Source: Chamaesiphon minutus PCC 6605
GTDB taxonomy: Bacteria; Cyanobacteriota; Cyanobacteriia; Cyanobacteriales; Chamaesiphonaceae
DNA length: 64,000 nucleotides
Direction: 5' to 3'
NCBI RefSeq assembly: GCF_000317145.1
Contig: NC_019697.1
Location: 248,001 to 312,000 of the forward strand
Positions 36,918-47,609 of the stretch are shown here, one piece after another; position 1 is the stretch's first letter; each line of letters opens with the position of its first letter. Both the position numbers and the translations under genes were made by a program. The notes beneath the pieces are model-generated. The model was not told where the DNA came from. It did not search any database and was given only the letters and a program-made list of their open reading frames with translations.

Positions 36918-37475
36918 ATGACCGTTAGTAACTGGATGTCCTGGGAAGGTGGTGTAGATTTAGTCGGTTCGACGATGCCGGACTCCGATGTCCCAAATTT
37001 GATCGTTCACGTTGCCCGGATCGTACATACACCAGTCGGTTCTGCGCCATCAGGGATGGTTTTGTTTCAACCCGATCCGCAACAACCACCGCTGTTTATG
37101 GGTTTTGTCTCTACCAATCTGTTGGTGGGTAATTACTTTGCACCCCACATTTTTGCCGATACTCCGTTTGCTGGTGCGCCAACACTTGAGGCTAGAATTA
37201 TCATCGATTCTGCCCATTTGCCTAAGTCGGTGTCGGCACATATCCTCATTCCTGGTTACGACATAGAAGTCGAGTTTAGTAATTTGGGCAATGCCACGAA
37301 GATCGAGCGGGAGATCGGCGCACCGCTACCTTTCTCCCAGCAGGGCTTAGAGGTCACGGCAACTGATGTCGCACTCCAGATTAATGGTAAGCCTATCGAT
37401 TTTCAGCTCCTGCCAATCGGCATTACAGGCGGTGCAGCCGCCGTCTGGTCGCCGTGTGGTATTTACGCAAGGTAA
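36918..37475 (+). CDS. Hypothetical protein
   Basis: A 185-residue protein with no family I recognise (MTVSNWMSWEGGVDLVGST ... GGAAAVWSPCGIYAR). Composition is soluble and beta-rich; no signal peptide, membrane segment or cofactor motif. It is a standalone plus-strand gene, 81 bp before an SLH-like secreted protein, with which it may be cotranscribed. Confidence 0.6.
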   Translation: MTVSNWMSWEGGVDLVGSTMPDSDVPNLIVHVARIVHTPVGSAPSGMVLFQPDPQQPPLFMGFVSTNLLVGNYFAPHIFADTPFAGAPTLEARIIIDSAHLPKSVSAHILIPGYDIEVEFSNLGNATKIEREIGAPLPFSQQGLEVTATDVALQINGKPIDFQLLPIGITGGAAAVWSPCGIYAR

Positions 37476-37556
37476 TTCCAAATCTGACCTCAAATCATTT
37501 ACTCGATCGCTAGCTCCCCTGTTTAATTGTTCCCCTATTTCCGCAGAGTCGCAAAC

Positions 37557-38288
37557 ATGCATTATTTATCCAAAATTTTTAGGTTGTCGGCGATTGCGAT
37601 CGTCACATTAGTTCTGAAAATCAATGTGATTCAACCTGCTGTTGCTAACATTCCCAATTCAGTAGTTAAATCGAGTCTGCATTTAGCCGAGCGCATCGAT
37701 TTTGACACCAAGCCAACGATTACGAGTGTCAACCAGTTCAAAGATGTCCAACCAACTGACAATCATTTTATGGCATTGCAGTCTCTAACAGAGAGATATC
37801 GGATACTTGTAGTATATAAAGACGGCAACTTTCATTCAGAAATTCCGCTCTCACGCGGACAGTTCGCACTTTTTTTGAATGAAGGTTTAGAGCGAATCGA
37901 TGAGTTAGTAACACTATTAAATGAACAAACTAATAATAAGTACCGAGGTTATCAAGGTGCTTACAAACGATTTTCGGCAAATAATTTAAAGTTAAAATCG
38001 GTTGCTCAACTCAAAGACTTGACTCCATCGAGTCCTTACTTTAAAGCGGTTAAATCTCTAACCGAACGCTATGGCGTTAATTTTGCCGATCGTGACGGTA
38101 GGCTTCGACTGGATCGGCCAGTTACTGAAAAAGAAGTACAAGATTGGCTAGATGGAGTTTTCAAAATTGGCAAAAAAACCAATCTTAATTATTCCAATAA
38201 GCAACCCATCAATCGAGGTCAATTTGTTATCAAATTCAATGATGCACTTGATGACATTAATACAAGATTAGGCGCATTACCAAAGTAA
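37557..38288 (+). CDS. Secreted protein with two SLH-like repeats
   Basis: A 243-residue protein with an N-terminal signal peptide (LSAIAIVTLVLKINVIQPAVA) and two S-layer-homology-like units: VNQFKDVQPTDNHFMALQSL near residue 60 and VAQLKDLTPSSPYFKAVKSL near 155, each followed by a ...RGQF or INRGQFV segment. SLH domains attach proteins to the cell wall or outer membrane. No catalytic domain. ATG at 37557 chosen; an upstream start would add ten residues before the signal peptide. Confidence 0.7.
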   Translation: MHYLSKIFRLSAIAIVTLVLKINVIQPAVANIPNSVVKSSLHLAERIDFDTKPTITSVNQFKDVQPTDNHFMALQSLTERYRILVVYKDGNFHSEIPLSRGQFALFLNEGLERIDELVTLLNEQTNNKYRGYQGAYKRFSANNLKLKSVAQLKDLTPSSPYFKAVKSLTERYGVNFADRDGRLRLDRPVTEKEVQDWLDGVFKIGKKTNLNYSNKQPINRGQFVIKFNDALDDINTRLGALPK

Positions 38289-38512
38289 GTTAAATAGAAT
38301 GGTGATATTCGATACATTCAAAACAATACAATCGATTTAATCATCGACATAATGTAATTAGAGTGGCTTTGATTCAATCAAATAGTTATTTGCCAGGTCT
38401 GTTGAGAGAATAGCTTCGCGAGCGATATTAAATCTAAAAAATAGCCATCCCCATCTGGAGATAGCTATCGATCGAGTAGGTTCCTACTCTAAAAATTATT
38501 GAAAGTTAGTGC

Positions 38513-40180
<1,668 letters not shown>

Positions 40181-40207
40181 TTATTCGTTAGTGACAAGTG
40201 ACACTGA

Positions 40208-40519
40208 TTAGCCGACTACTGCTAAGATGTCTTTTTCAGATAACAGGACGTATTCGTCGCCGCCGAGCTTCACGTCGGTACCAGCGTATTTGGAATACAG
40301 AACTTTATCGCCGATTTTGATTTCAGGCTCTTGACGAGTACCATCATCATTACGTTTGCCAGGGCCAACTTGGACTACTTCACCAATTTGGGGCTTTTCT
40401 TTAGCGGTGTCAGGAAGAAGGATACCACCAGCGGTTTTTTCTTCAGATGCGCTGACTTTTACGAAGACGCGATCGGCCAAAGGCTTAACTGTGGATACTG
40501 TTAACGATACTGATGCCAT
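40208..40519 (-). CDS. groES: 10-kDa co-chaperonin GroES
   Basis: A 103-residue lid of the GroEL chamber with [20 protein letters not shown], the mobile loop region [19 protein letters not shown], and [17 protein letters not shown]. First gene of the groESL operon. Confidence 0.98.
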   Translation of the reverse strand: MASVSLTVSTVKPLADRVFVKVSASEEKTAGGILLPDTAKEKPQIGEVVQVGPGKRNDDGTRQEPEIKIGDKVLYSKYAGTDVKLGGDEYVLLSEKDILAVVG

Positions 40520-40534
40520 ATGTTTTATGAGTTT

Positions 40535-40561
40535 TTAGCACTCTCAACTGCTGAGTGCTAA
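40535..40561 (-). promoter_or_regulatory. CIRCE operator (HrcA binding site)
   Basis: Perfect consensus TTAGCACTC-N9-GAGTGCTAA, 16 bp before the groES start. Predicts HrcA repression and heat induction. Confidence 0.97.
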
Positions 40562-40589
40562 TTTAGCCGACTGTGGTATGGCATGGCAA
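40560..40589 (-). promoter_or_regulatory. groESL promoter
   Basis: On the minus strand: -35 TTGCCA (40584-40589), 18-bp spacer, -10 TAAATT (40560-40565), overlapping the CIRCE edge, so HrcA binding would block initiation. Confidence 0.55.
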
Positions 40590-40607
40590 GCAAGGCTGGA
40601 GTACGGG

Positions 40608-41309
40608 TTACCGCACAATCTGGGCTGAATAGCAAAAGCGATCGCCCCGCGAAATCGACTCACCATGCACGATCGCGCAATTGTCTTCGGTATAAGCGGT
40701 ATGTCGATACACAATTAATGGATGCCCTAAGGTTACATCCAACTGTTCGCTGGTTTCGTAATCTGCCTGAGTACAGGAGATCGTCGCATCGATCTTATCA
40801 ATCGTAATGCCATGTCGCTCCAAGGTGGTAAATGTCATTTGCTGCCGTAACTCAGACTCATAAGCCGCACCCAACTCCGGTAGAATATAGGTAACATCCA
40901 CACAGCCATGAATCCCATTAAATAACAAGATCTTCTTTTGTAGATGGGCGATCGAACATTTCAAGATCGCCGCCACTTCACTCGGCACCGTCACCGCTTC
41001 AAACACCAATGTTTGGATGCCAACTGTCACACCATGGCGATCGAGATCTGCTTCCAAAAATACCATGGGATTGGACAGCGAGTAAGTGACTTTTTGTTGA
41101 GTAGCCACAAATACCCCTTTACCTCTTTTAACTGTCACTAAACCTTGTTGAGTCAAATTAGAAATCGCCCGTCTAGCCGTAATCCGACTCACCTCAAACT
41201 CAGCCATCAACTGATGCTCGCTTGGCAACCGATCTCCAGAGCAATAATCACCACTAAGAATCCGATCCCGCAATTGCTCGGAAATTGCCAAATGTAAAGG
41301 TAAAGCCAT
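40608..41309 (-). CDS. GntR-family (HutC/UTRA) transcriptional regulator
   Basis: A 233-residue regulator: winged helix-turn-helix about residues 8-75 (SGDRLPSEHQLMAEFEVSR, QQGLVTVKRGKGVFVAT) and a C-terminal UTRA effector domain. HutC-type members sense small metabolites. It lies upstream of groES on the same strand, separated by the CIRCE-controlled promoter. Its targets are unknown. Confidence 0.88.
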   Translation of the reverse strand: MALPLHLAISEQLRDRILSGDYCSGDRLPSEHQLMAEFEVSRITARRAISNLTQQGLVTVKRGKGVFVATQQKVTYSLSNPMVFLEADLDRHGVTVGIQTLVFEAVTVPSEVAAILKCSIAHLQKKILLFNGIHGCVDVTYILPELGAAYESELRQQMTFTTLERHGITIDKIDATISCTQADYETSEQLDVTLGHPLIVYRHTAYTEDNCAIVHGESISRGDRFCYSAQIVR

Positions 41310-41463
41310 TCGATTTTGAATTTCAGATTGATGATTTTAGATGGAAGTCACAATTCAAAACAAGTTCGGTAACATTATTCGATTTTGGATTTTGGATTGA
41401 CGATTTTGGATTGAAGGTTGAGTGTGTTGGGTTTTCTCGTTCCCAGAGGCTACGCCAACGCGT

Positions 41464-41490
41464 TGTCTTGTCTTGTCTTGTCTTGTCTCG
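41464..41490. repeat. TCTTG pentamer array
   Basis: Four perfect TCTTG units ending in TCTCG, within a 739-bp non-coding region. Simple-sequence tract; the similar phrase TGTCTTGTCTCGCTG occurs at about 1668. Confidence 0.6.
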
Positions 41491-41687
41491 CTGACTCGCT
41501 GCTCTACTCAACCTAACAGATCGATTCTCATTGCGGAGCTAATGCGTATCGCCAGAGGCGAGGCTCCGCCAACGCGTAGCGTCTCGTAGCGCAGCGTCTC
41601 CGAAAGGAGAAGAGAAGCGCGCCCCACTTCCCACAGATCGACCCTTACGTAGGGGAGTCTGAGGGGCAGGACGCCGCCCCTCAGCGG

Positions 41688-41850
41688 CTACCGTGTATAC
41701 ACAAGTCTGATTGACTTCGTTTCTAGATCTAAATCCCCCAAACCCCCTTAAAAAGGGGGCTAAGATCCGGTCAAAGTCCCCCTTTTTAAGGGGGATTTAG
41801 GGGGATTTCTAGGGTTTTCGCTTCCCTCCAGACTTGTGTATACACGGTAG
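41688..41850. mobile_element. 163-bp MITE, copy A, with 10-bp target duplication
   Basis: Perfect 22-bp terminal inverted repeats (CTACCGTGTATACACAAGTC...). Flanked by exact direct repeats CCCTCAGCGG at 41678-41687 and 41851-41860. No ORF; interior of C-rich/G-rich tracts forming hairpins. The TIR differs from that of the ISAs1 element at 28716, so a different transposase moved it. Confidence 0.9.
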
Positions 41851-42015
41851 CCCTCAGCGGGGGGTCTGGGGGTCGGCACCCCCAGATCCGGGTTCTCTGA
41901 GCACCAGTAAGTCCAATAGCAACTATCCCTAACCCATTAGCGTAGCCGCCTTTCCACAAAGCGAAACTAACATTTCAGTAGCCTTGAATACAGCCTCCCG
42001 ATCGCTCTAAAATTA

Positions 42016-42033
42016 AACTTGTTATAACAAGTT
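42016..42033. promoter_or_regulatory. 18-bp perfect palindrome upstream of the desaturase gene
   Basis: AACTTGTTATAACAAGTT lies 15 bp before the desaturase start. Symmetry and position suggest a repressor operator. No regulator gene is adjacent. Confidence 0.45.
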
Positions 42034-42048
42034 GAGCGATAAATCACA

Positions 42049-42993
42049 ATGGATCTGTCTATTTCAGACTCAGCCACCATCGACCCATCCTTAGATGCAC
42101 CTACCCTCAGTGCCGACACACTCAAACAACTCAACACCCGATCGACAGCCCAAGGAACCCTCAGACTAGCCATCCACCTGCTGATTCTGCTTGGTAGTGG
42201 CTACGTCTGGGGCGCAAATGTCGGACAGCATTGGACGATCGCGATCCCTGCACTAGTAATCTATGGATTCAGCTTGGCGGCGATGTTTGCCCCTGTCCAC
42301 GAATGCTCCCATCGCACCGTATTTGCCAATAATACCCTCAATGATGCCATGGGTTGGATCGCTGGATTGCTCTCGCTGTATAACATTACCTTCTTCCGCC
42401 GCTATCATAAATGGCACCATCGCTATACTCAAGATCCGGATAAAGATCCCGAAATGAGCGATCCGCTACCGCAAACGATCGGAGATTATTTACTAACTAT
42501 GAGCGGTTTACCCTGGTGGTGGGGCAAACTCACAACTCACACACGGGTGGCGATGGGGCAATTAGAAGGCTATCCATTTATCCCCGAAACTGCAAGAGCA
42601 GAAGTAATTAGATCGACCAGATTGCAGCTTGGCGTATATGCGATCGCCATTCTGATTTCGATTAGCGGCGGGCAACCTTGGTTTATTACCTACTGGCTAT
42701 TGCCGCTATTTATCGGGCAGCCCATACTCCGATTTATTTTGCTAGCAGAACATACCGGATGTAGTGGCGATCGCAATCCCTATACCAATACTCGATCGAC
42801 CCTCACCCTCTTACCAGTGCGATTGTTGATGTGGAACATGCCCTTCCATGCCGAACATCATCTCTATCCGTCGATTCCGTTCTATCAACTCCCGATCGCG
42901 CATCAACAGTTAAAAGCGCATTTTAGCCATGTCGATCCTGGCTACATCCAAGTCAATCGCGAGATCGTTGCTGGCTTAAATTCTACGGTATGA
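42049..42993 (+). CDS. Membrane fatty acid desaturase family protein
   Basis: A 314-residue di-iron membrane desaturase/hydroxylase with His boxes HECSHRT, HKWHHRYTQ and HAEHHLYPSIPF, plus hydrophobic segments between. Could act on fatty acids or carotenoids; the order of boxes fits the fatty acid desaturase superfamily but not a specific regioselectivity. It overlaps the next gene by 4 bp (ATGA), so the two are translationally coupled. A perfect palindrome is just upstream. Confidence 0.85.
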   Translation: MDLSISDSATIDPSLDAPTLSADTLKQLNTRSTAQGTLRLAIHLLILLGSGYVWGANVGQHWTIAIPALVIYGFSLAAMFAPVHECSHRTVFANNTLNDAMGWIAGLLSLYNITFFRRYHKWHHRYTQDPDKDPEMSDPLPQTIGDYLLTMSGLPWWWGKLTTHTRVAMGQLEGYPFIPETARAEVIRSTRLQLGVYAIAILISISGGQPWFITYWLLPLFIGQPILRFILLAEHTGCSGDRNPYTNTRSTLTLLPVRLLMWNMPFHAEHHLYPSIPFYQLPIAHQQLKAHFSHVDPGYIQVNREIVAGLNSTV

Positions 42994-44030
42994 GCGAGAT
43001 TTTCACCCTCAATAAATTTGAATTTCAGTGCGGTAAGTGCTTATCAGAAGTCCAACTTGTCTATCAAACTTATGGCAATTTGAATGCCGATCGATCTAAT
43101 GCAATCCTCTATCCTACCTCTTATGGGGCGCAGCATTCAGATATCGATTGGCTCATTCATACCAATGGAATTATAGATCCAACGCGGTGGTTTATTATTA
43201 TCCCGAATATGTTGGGCAATGGACTGTCAACCTCGCCGAGTAATAGCGATTGCGGATTAGCGGAATCGGGCTTTTGGTTTACACATTTCGATAACGTTCG
43301 CGCGCAGGAAAAATTACTAACAGAAGTTTTTAAGATCGATCGATTGGCTCTAATTTATGGCTGGTCGATGGGCGCGCAACAAGCTTACCACTGGGGCGCA
43401 CTCTATCCCGATCGAGTGCAAAGAATCGCCGCCCTGTGCGGAACGGCACGGACGACAGATCATAATCGAATTTTCCTCCAGAGCTTGCGGAGTGCCCTGA
43501 CTGCCGATCCAGCTTGGACTGGTACTGGATTCGATCGATTACCCGAACGGGGGTTACACACTTTTGCCCGGATTTATGCGAGTTGGGCGGCGTCGCAGGA
43601 GTTTTATCGTCAGGGACTTTATTACACCCTGGGCTATGCCTCCCTCGAAGACTATTTAGTCCGCGCCTGGGAAGCCAGCTATCGCCAACGCGATCCGCAC
43701 AATCTAATTGCCATGCTCGATACTTGGCTCCATTGCGATCTCAGCGATAATCCTACCTATCGAGGTGACTATAACTCAGCGTTAGCTGCGATCCGTGCCA
43801 AAACATACGTGATGCCTAGTACCACAGATTTATATTTCACCCCCACAGATTGCGCCGCAGAAGCCGCGTTAATTGCCAATGCCGAGTATCGCCCCATTCG
43901 ATCGATTTGGGGGCACCGAGCGGGCAATCCATACCAAAATCCTGAAGATGCCGATTGGATTCGATCGCAGATTCGTACCTTGCTTGAGGGGATAGGGGAT
44001 AGGGAATATGGGGTAGGCTTTAGGCTTTAG
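42990..44030 (+). CDS. MetX/homoserine O-acetyltransferase-like alpha/beta hydrolase
   Basis: A 346-residue alpha/beta hydrolase fold protein of the homoserine O-acyltransferase type. It has YQTYGNLNADRSNAIL near the start, the nucleophile elbow GWSMGAQQAY, and a late Asp/His (TDLYF, WGHRAGNP) as the rest of the triad. Whether it acylates homoserine or is a general hydrolase is uncertain; the usual MetX lid is altered. Coupled to the preceding desaturase gene, which argues for a lipid- or ester-related role instead. Confidence 0.75.
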   Translation: MSEIFTLNKFEFQCGKCLSEVQLVYQTYGNLNADRSNAILYPTSYGAQHSDIDWLIHTNGIIDPTRWFIIIPNMLGNGLSTSPSNSDCGLAESGFWFTHFDNVRAQEKLLTEVFKIDRLALIYGWSMGAQQAYHWGALYPDRVQRIAALCGTARTTDHNRIFLQSLRSALTADPAWTGTGFDRLPERGLHTFARIYASWAASQEFYRQGLYYTLGYASLEDYLVRAWEASYRQRDPHNLIAMLDTWLHCDLSDNPTYRGDYNSALAAIRAKTYVMPSTTDLYFTPTDCAAEAALIANAEYRPIRSIWGHRAGNPYQNPEDADWIRSQIRTLLEGIGDREYGVGFRL

Positions 44031-44179
44031 GTTTTAGCCTTTAGGGAAGAGAAGATAGGGAATAGGCTTTTCTGTTGGATGCGTAGTCCTTGACCCCACC
44101 CCAGTCCTCCCCTTATGAAGCCTCGCTCCGCGCGGGTTCCCCGCGCAAGGGAGCAAGAAGAAAGCCCCCCTTATAAAGG

Positions 44180-44342
44180 CTACCGTGTATACGCAAGTAT
44201 GGTTGACTTCGTTTTGAGATCCCAATCCCCCCTAACCCCCCTTTTTAAGGGGGGAACTGGACTCTTAGTCCCCCTTTTTAAGGGGGATTTAGGGGGATTT
44301 CTAGGGTTTTTGCTTCCCTCCAGATTTGTGTATACACGGTAG
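44180..44342. mobile_element. 163-bp MITE, copy B, with 10-bp target duplication
   Basis: Same length as copy A. Imperfect terminal inverted repeats (CTACCGTGTATACGCAAGTA with CTACCGTGTATACACAAATC on the complement). Flanked by exact direct repeats CTTATAAAGG at 44170-44179 and 44343-44352. It lies about 60 bp upstream of the glutamine synthetase start and may affect its promoter. Confidence 0.9.
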
Positions 44343-44405
44343 CTTATAAAGGGGGGGTAAGCCCATTAAATCGAAGTCCAAATGACGAAACTTGTAGGAG
44401 GTATT

Positions 44406-45710
44406 ATGACAACACTTTCTCAAATCGCCCAAGAGCGCGAGATTCGCTACTTTTTGATTTCATTTACCGACCTATTTGGCGTCCAGAGATCGAAATTGGT
44501 ACCCGCTGCTAGTATCGATCGAATGGCTATTGATGGCGCGGGGTTTGCGGGGTTTGCAGCTTGGCTGGATATGACTCCTGCCGCTCCGGATATTTTGGCC
44601 ATACCCGACCCGCAGAGCCTGATTCAATTGCCTTGGCAACCAGATGTTGCTTGGCTGGCGGCAGATTTGCACGATATTCATGGCGAACCTCTGACTCAAG
44701 CTCCGCGCGTAGTATTAAAGCGGGTGGTACAGCAAGCGGCAAAGCTGGGTTATCGCGTCAAAACCGGGGTAGAATGCGAGTACTTTTTATTGAGTGCCGA
44801 TGGTACGCAGATTGCCGATGGACGCGATCGTCAAAGCAAGCCCTGTTACGATCAACAATCGTTGATGCGGCGTTACGACGTGATTCGGGAAATTTGCGAT
44901 GCCATGCTGTCATTAGGCTGGGGAGCATATCAGAACGACCACGAGGACGGTAATGGCCAATTTGAAATGAATTGGATGTACGCAGATGCTCTAATTACAG
45001 CCGATCGACATGCTTTCTTTAAATATATGGTTAAATCGATCGCCGAGCGGCACGGACTTCGCGCGACATTTATGCCCAAACCGTTTGCCGATCTGACAGG
45101 AAATGGCTGCCATACCCACATTTCGGTCTGGGATACCGCCGATACCGAAAATCTTTTTGCCGATCCGCAGGGAGAATTGGGGCTATCGCAGCTCGGTTAT
45201 CAATTCATCGCAGGCGTGTTAAATTCGGTAGAAGCACTATGTGCGATCGCCAATCCCACCGTCAACTCCTACAAACGTATCAATGCTCCCGTCACGGCTT
45301 CTGGTGCCACTTGGTCGCCCAATACTGCCAGCTATAGCGGCAACAATCGCACGCACACGATCCGCATTCCCGATATTGGACGATTTGAATTGCGCCTGCC
45401 AGATGGTGCGGCAAACCCCTATCTATTACCTGCGGCGTTAATGGCAGCCGGACTCGATGGGATTGCTAATAAAAGCGATCCAGGAGTGCGTCAAGATAAT
45501 AATAGCTATACTCATCCCCCGATCGGTTTAGTAAAAACTTTACCAGGAAATTTATTAGATGCCCTGCGTTGCCTCCAAGCAAGCGATGTATTCACCCAAT
45601 CCCTCGGCGAACCCCTCGTCACCGCATATCTCAATCTCAAGCACCAAGAATGGCAACGAGCCAATGCTGAGATTACACCCTGGGAATTAACAAATACCTT
45701 AGATTGCTAA
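44406..45710 (+). CDS. glnT: Type III glutamine synthetase-like enzyme (GlnT)
   Basis: A 434-residue member of the glutamine synthetase superfamily, type III glutamate-ammonia ligase class. Landmarks: TGVECEYFLLS (metal-binding Glu), NGQFEMNW, NGCHTHISVWD, and APVTASGATWSP with NRTHTIRIPD near the ATP/glutamate site. Strong Shine-Dalgarno AGGAGG lies 5 nt before the ATG at 44406; an upstream ATG at 44382 is not needed. Substrate could be glutamate or another amine; GlnT activity in cyanobacteria is not settled. The main cyanobacterial glnA is not in the window. Confidence 0.82.
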   Translation: MTTLSQIAQEREIRYFLISFTDLFGVQRSKLVPAASIDRMAIDGAGFAGFAAWLDMTPAAPDILAIPDPQSLIQLPWQPDVAWLAADLHDIHGEPLTQAPRVVLKRVVQQAAKLGYRVKTGVECEYFLLSADGTQIADGRDRQSKPCYDQQSLMRRYDVIREICDAMLSLGWGAYQNDHEDGNGQFEMNWMYADALITADRHAFFKYMVKSIAERHGLRATFMPKPFADLTGNGCHTHISVWDTADTENLFADPQGELGLSQLGYQFIAGVLNSVEALCAIANPTVNSYKRINAPVTASGATWSPNTASYSGNNRTHTIRIPDIGRFELRLPDGAANPYLLPAALMAAGLDGIANKSDPGVRQDNNSYTHPPIGLVKTLPGNLLDALRCLQASDVFTQSLGEPLVTAYLNLKHQEWQRANAEITPWELTNTLDC

Positions 45711-45717
45711 AGCTGTC

Positions 45718-45784
45718 CCTATTCCCTATTCCCTATTCCCTATTCCCTATTCCCTATTCCCTATTCCCTATTCCCTATTCCCTA
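45718..45784. repeat. CCCTATT heptanucleotide tandem array
   Basis: About 9.5 exact copies of CCCTATT starting 8 bp after the glnT stop. Likely length-variable between strains. Confidence 0.9.
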
Positions 45785-45792
45785 CCCCCACC

Positions 45793-45822
45793 TTGACCGA
45801 TCGAGTCTTCTCCCCTTAGAAT
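45793..45822 (+). promoter_or_regulatory. Promoter of the 6S-like RNA
   Basis: TTGACC (45793-45798), 18-bp spacer, TAGAAT (45817-45822); start expected near 45829-45831, where the structured RNA begins. Confidence 0.6.
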
Positions 45823-45829
45823 GTAGAAA

Positions 45830-46020
45830 TGGTCTGGCTGCGGCGTTGGTGACTGCCAATAACGTTTTTTGATCTATGCTTGAATTTTTTACGGGAACTC
45901 ATGTTGTTCTAGCGGCAGTAAACTGAACCAGTATTCAGAAACTTTATGCACGAACTTCCGGTACCCACCTGGTTTTAACCAGGTCATAAACTGAGGTAAA
46001 ACGGCGTTGCGGTTGACCTA
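45830..46020 (+). ncRNA. ssrS: Probable 6S RNA (RNA polymerase regulator)
   Basis: About 190 nt, the normal length of 6S RNA, with its own promoter and no ORF. The ends can pair: GGTC (45831) with GACC (46015) and CTGCGGCGTT with AACGGCGTTGCGG including G-U pairs. Internal hairpins are ACTGCC/GGCAGT (45852-45919) and ACCTGG/CCAGGT (45967-45984). A large internal open region fits the open-complex mimic of 6S. It lies upstream of rpiA on the same strand. Identification is from length, promoter and layout, not from a database match; another structured RNA is possible. Confidence 0.55.
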
Positions 46021-46158
46021 AATATTTGAAAAGAGGCTCTAGGTATTAGTACTTGGGGTTTCTTTTTGTAAAAGTGGATAGTGGATAGTGGATAGGGATT
46101 AGAGGCAAGTTTTGCTGATAAAGTGGATCGGCAGATGTTTAATGAGATTTAGAAGATA

Positions 46159-46857
46159 ATGACACCACAAGATTTGATGAAGCAGGAAGTTGGTAAGGCT
46201 GCTGCGGCGCGGGTACAGTCTAATTCGATCGTGGGATTGGGTACGGGTTCGACGACGGCGTTTGCGATCGAGTTTATCGGCAAACGATTGGCAGCGGGAG
46301 AAATTACCAATGTCAAAGGGATTCCGACTTCGTTTCAGGCGACAGTGCTTGCTAAACAGCATGGTATCCCTTTAACTACTCTAGATGAAGCCGATCGCAT
46401 CGACATCGCGATCGATGGTGCGGATGAAGTAGATCCTCACAAAAATCTGATTAAGGGTGGCGGTGCGGCGCATACCCAAGAGAAAGTAGTCGATGCGCTA
46501 GCCAATCAGTTTATCGTCGTTGTCGATAACACTAAGTTAGTCGATAAGCTCGGCAGTACTTTCCTCGTCCCAGTAGAAGTCATTCCGATGGCTGTCACGC
46601 CTGTCATGCGCGCGATCGAAAAATTAGGTGGTAAACCTCAGCTTCGCATGGGTGTCAAAAAAGCTGGCCCAGTGGTGACAGATCAGGGTAACTTAGTCGT
46701 AGATGTCAAATTTGACTCGATCGACAATCCCGCTGAGTTAGAAAAGACTCTCAATAATATTCCTGGCGTGCTCGAAAACGGCTTGTTTGTCGGTGTAGCA
46801 GATTTGATTCTAGTGGGTGAAGTTCAAGGCGATAAAGTCATTATCAAGGAAATGTAA
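46159..46857 (+). CDS. rpiA: Ribose-5-phosphate isomerase A
   Basis: Interconverts ribose 5-phosphate and ribulose 5-phosphate in the Calvin cycle and pentose phosphate pathway. The 232-residue protein has [36 protein letters not shown] and [12 protein letters not shown], the three family landmarks with catalytic Asp and Glu. A bidirectional hairpin follows. Confidence 0.97.
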   Translation: MTPQDLMKQEVGKAAAARVQSNSIVGLGTGSTTAFAIEFIGKRLAAGEITNVKGIPTSFQATVLAKQHGIPLTTLDEADRIDIAIDGADEVDPHKNLIKGGGAAHTQEKVVDALANQFIVVVDNTKLVDKLGSTFLVPVEVIPMAVTPVMRAIEKLGGKPQLRMGVKKAGPVVTDQGNLVVDVKFDSIDNPAELEKTLNNIPGVLENGLFVGVADLILVGEVQGDKVIIKEM

Positions 46858-46874
46858 TTATTAGGCTTGAAAAA

Positions 46875-46906
46875 ATGAGGCTGAAACTGCCATGTTTCAG
46901 CCTCAT
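46875..46906. terminator. Bidirectional terminator between rpiA and psaD
   Basis: A perfect 13-bp stem (ATGAGGCTGAAAC with GTTTCAGCCTCAT) and a 6-nt loop, with AAAAA before the left arm serving the minus strand. Confidence 0.85.
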
Positions 46907-46933
46907 CTAGATAACTATCAAAATTAAGCAAAT

Positions 46934-47350
46934 CTAATCGATGGTTCTTTTACCAGAGAACTTAAGGGTCGCAGGATTGGGATTGCTACCAATATTGCGA
47001 TCGACTTTACCATTGAATTCCCGTCCAGCATTGACTTTTTCAGGGAATACACCATCTTTGGGATGGAGTAAGGTAATTTCCCCTTTGGGCAGGATGCGGT
47101 AGACTTTGTAGTTATTAATTTTGTACTTACGCAGTTGACCGCCAAGTGCGAGACACTGTTCTTTGCGAGCGAAGTTCAAGAGGTTGTCCCCCGATACCAT
47201 TGTTGCTGCGCCGCCTGTGGGCATTTCAAATACTTGTTCCTTAGGACTATTCCAAGTAATCGCGTATTTTTCTTCTACATCAGCTTTGCTGAGTAACCCA
47301 CCAGTGCTACCGCCAAAAATCGGTGTCTTGCCAGTTAGTTTGTCTGCCAT
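46934..47350 (-). CDS. psaD: Photosystem I subunit II (PsaD)
   Basis: Stromal subunit that docks ferredoxin on photosystem I. The 138-residue protein matches the family throughout, e.g. [40 protein letters not shown] and [20 protein letters not shown]. Soluble, no transit peptide. Monocistronic, convergent with rpiA and sharing its terminator. Confidence 0.99.
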   Translation of the reverse strand: MADKLTGKTPIFGGSTGGLLSKADVEEKYAITWNSPKEQVFEMPTGGAATMVSGDNLLNFARKEQCLALGGQLRKYKINNYKVYRILPKGEITLLHPKDGVFPEKVNAGREFNGKVDRNIGSNPNPATLKFSGKRTID

Positions 47351-47609
47351 AAAACTATTCGTTATAGGGTTTTAGGGAATAGTACCACTCTGCTCGGACG
47401 CGATCGCTATCTCGTCAAGAACTGTAACAGTTGACAGCGTAATGGGTGGATCGAAAGACGAGGACGGGGGATGAGGAGAATATCTTAAAAATATTTGCTA
47501 AGATAAATTACCTTGACTGGATCTACTACCGTACCGGATCGGTTTTCAACCGCAGCCCCGACTGCCAAGAGCAAATACAATTAAAATTATCAACTGTCGA
47601 TCGATAGCC

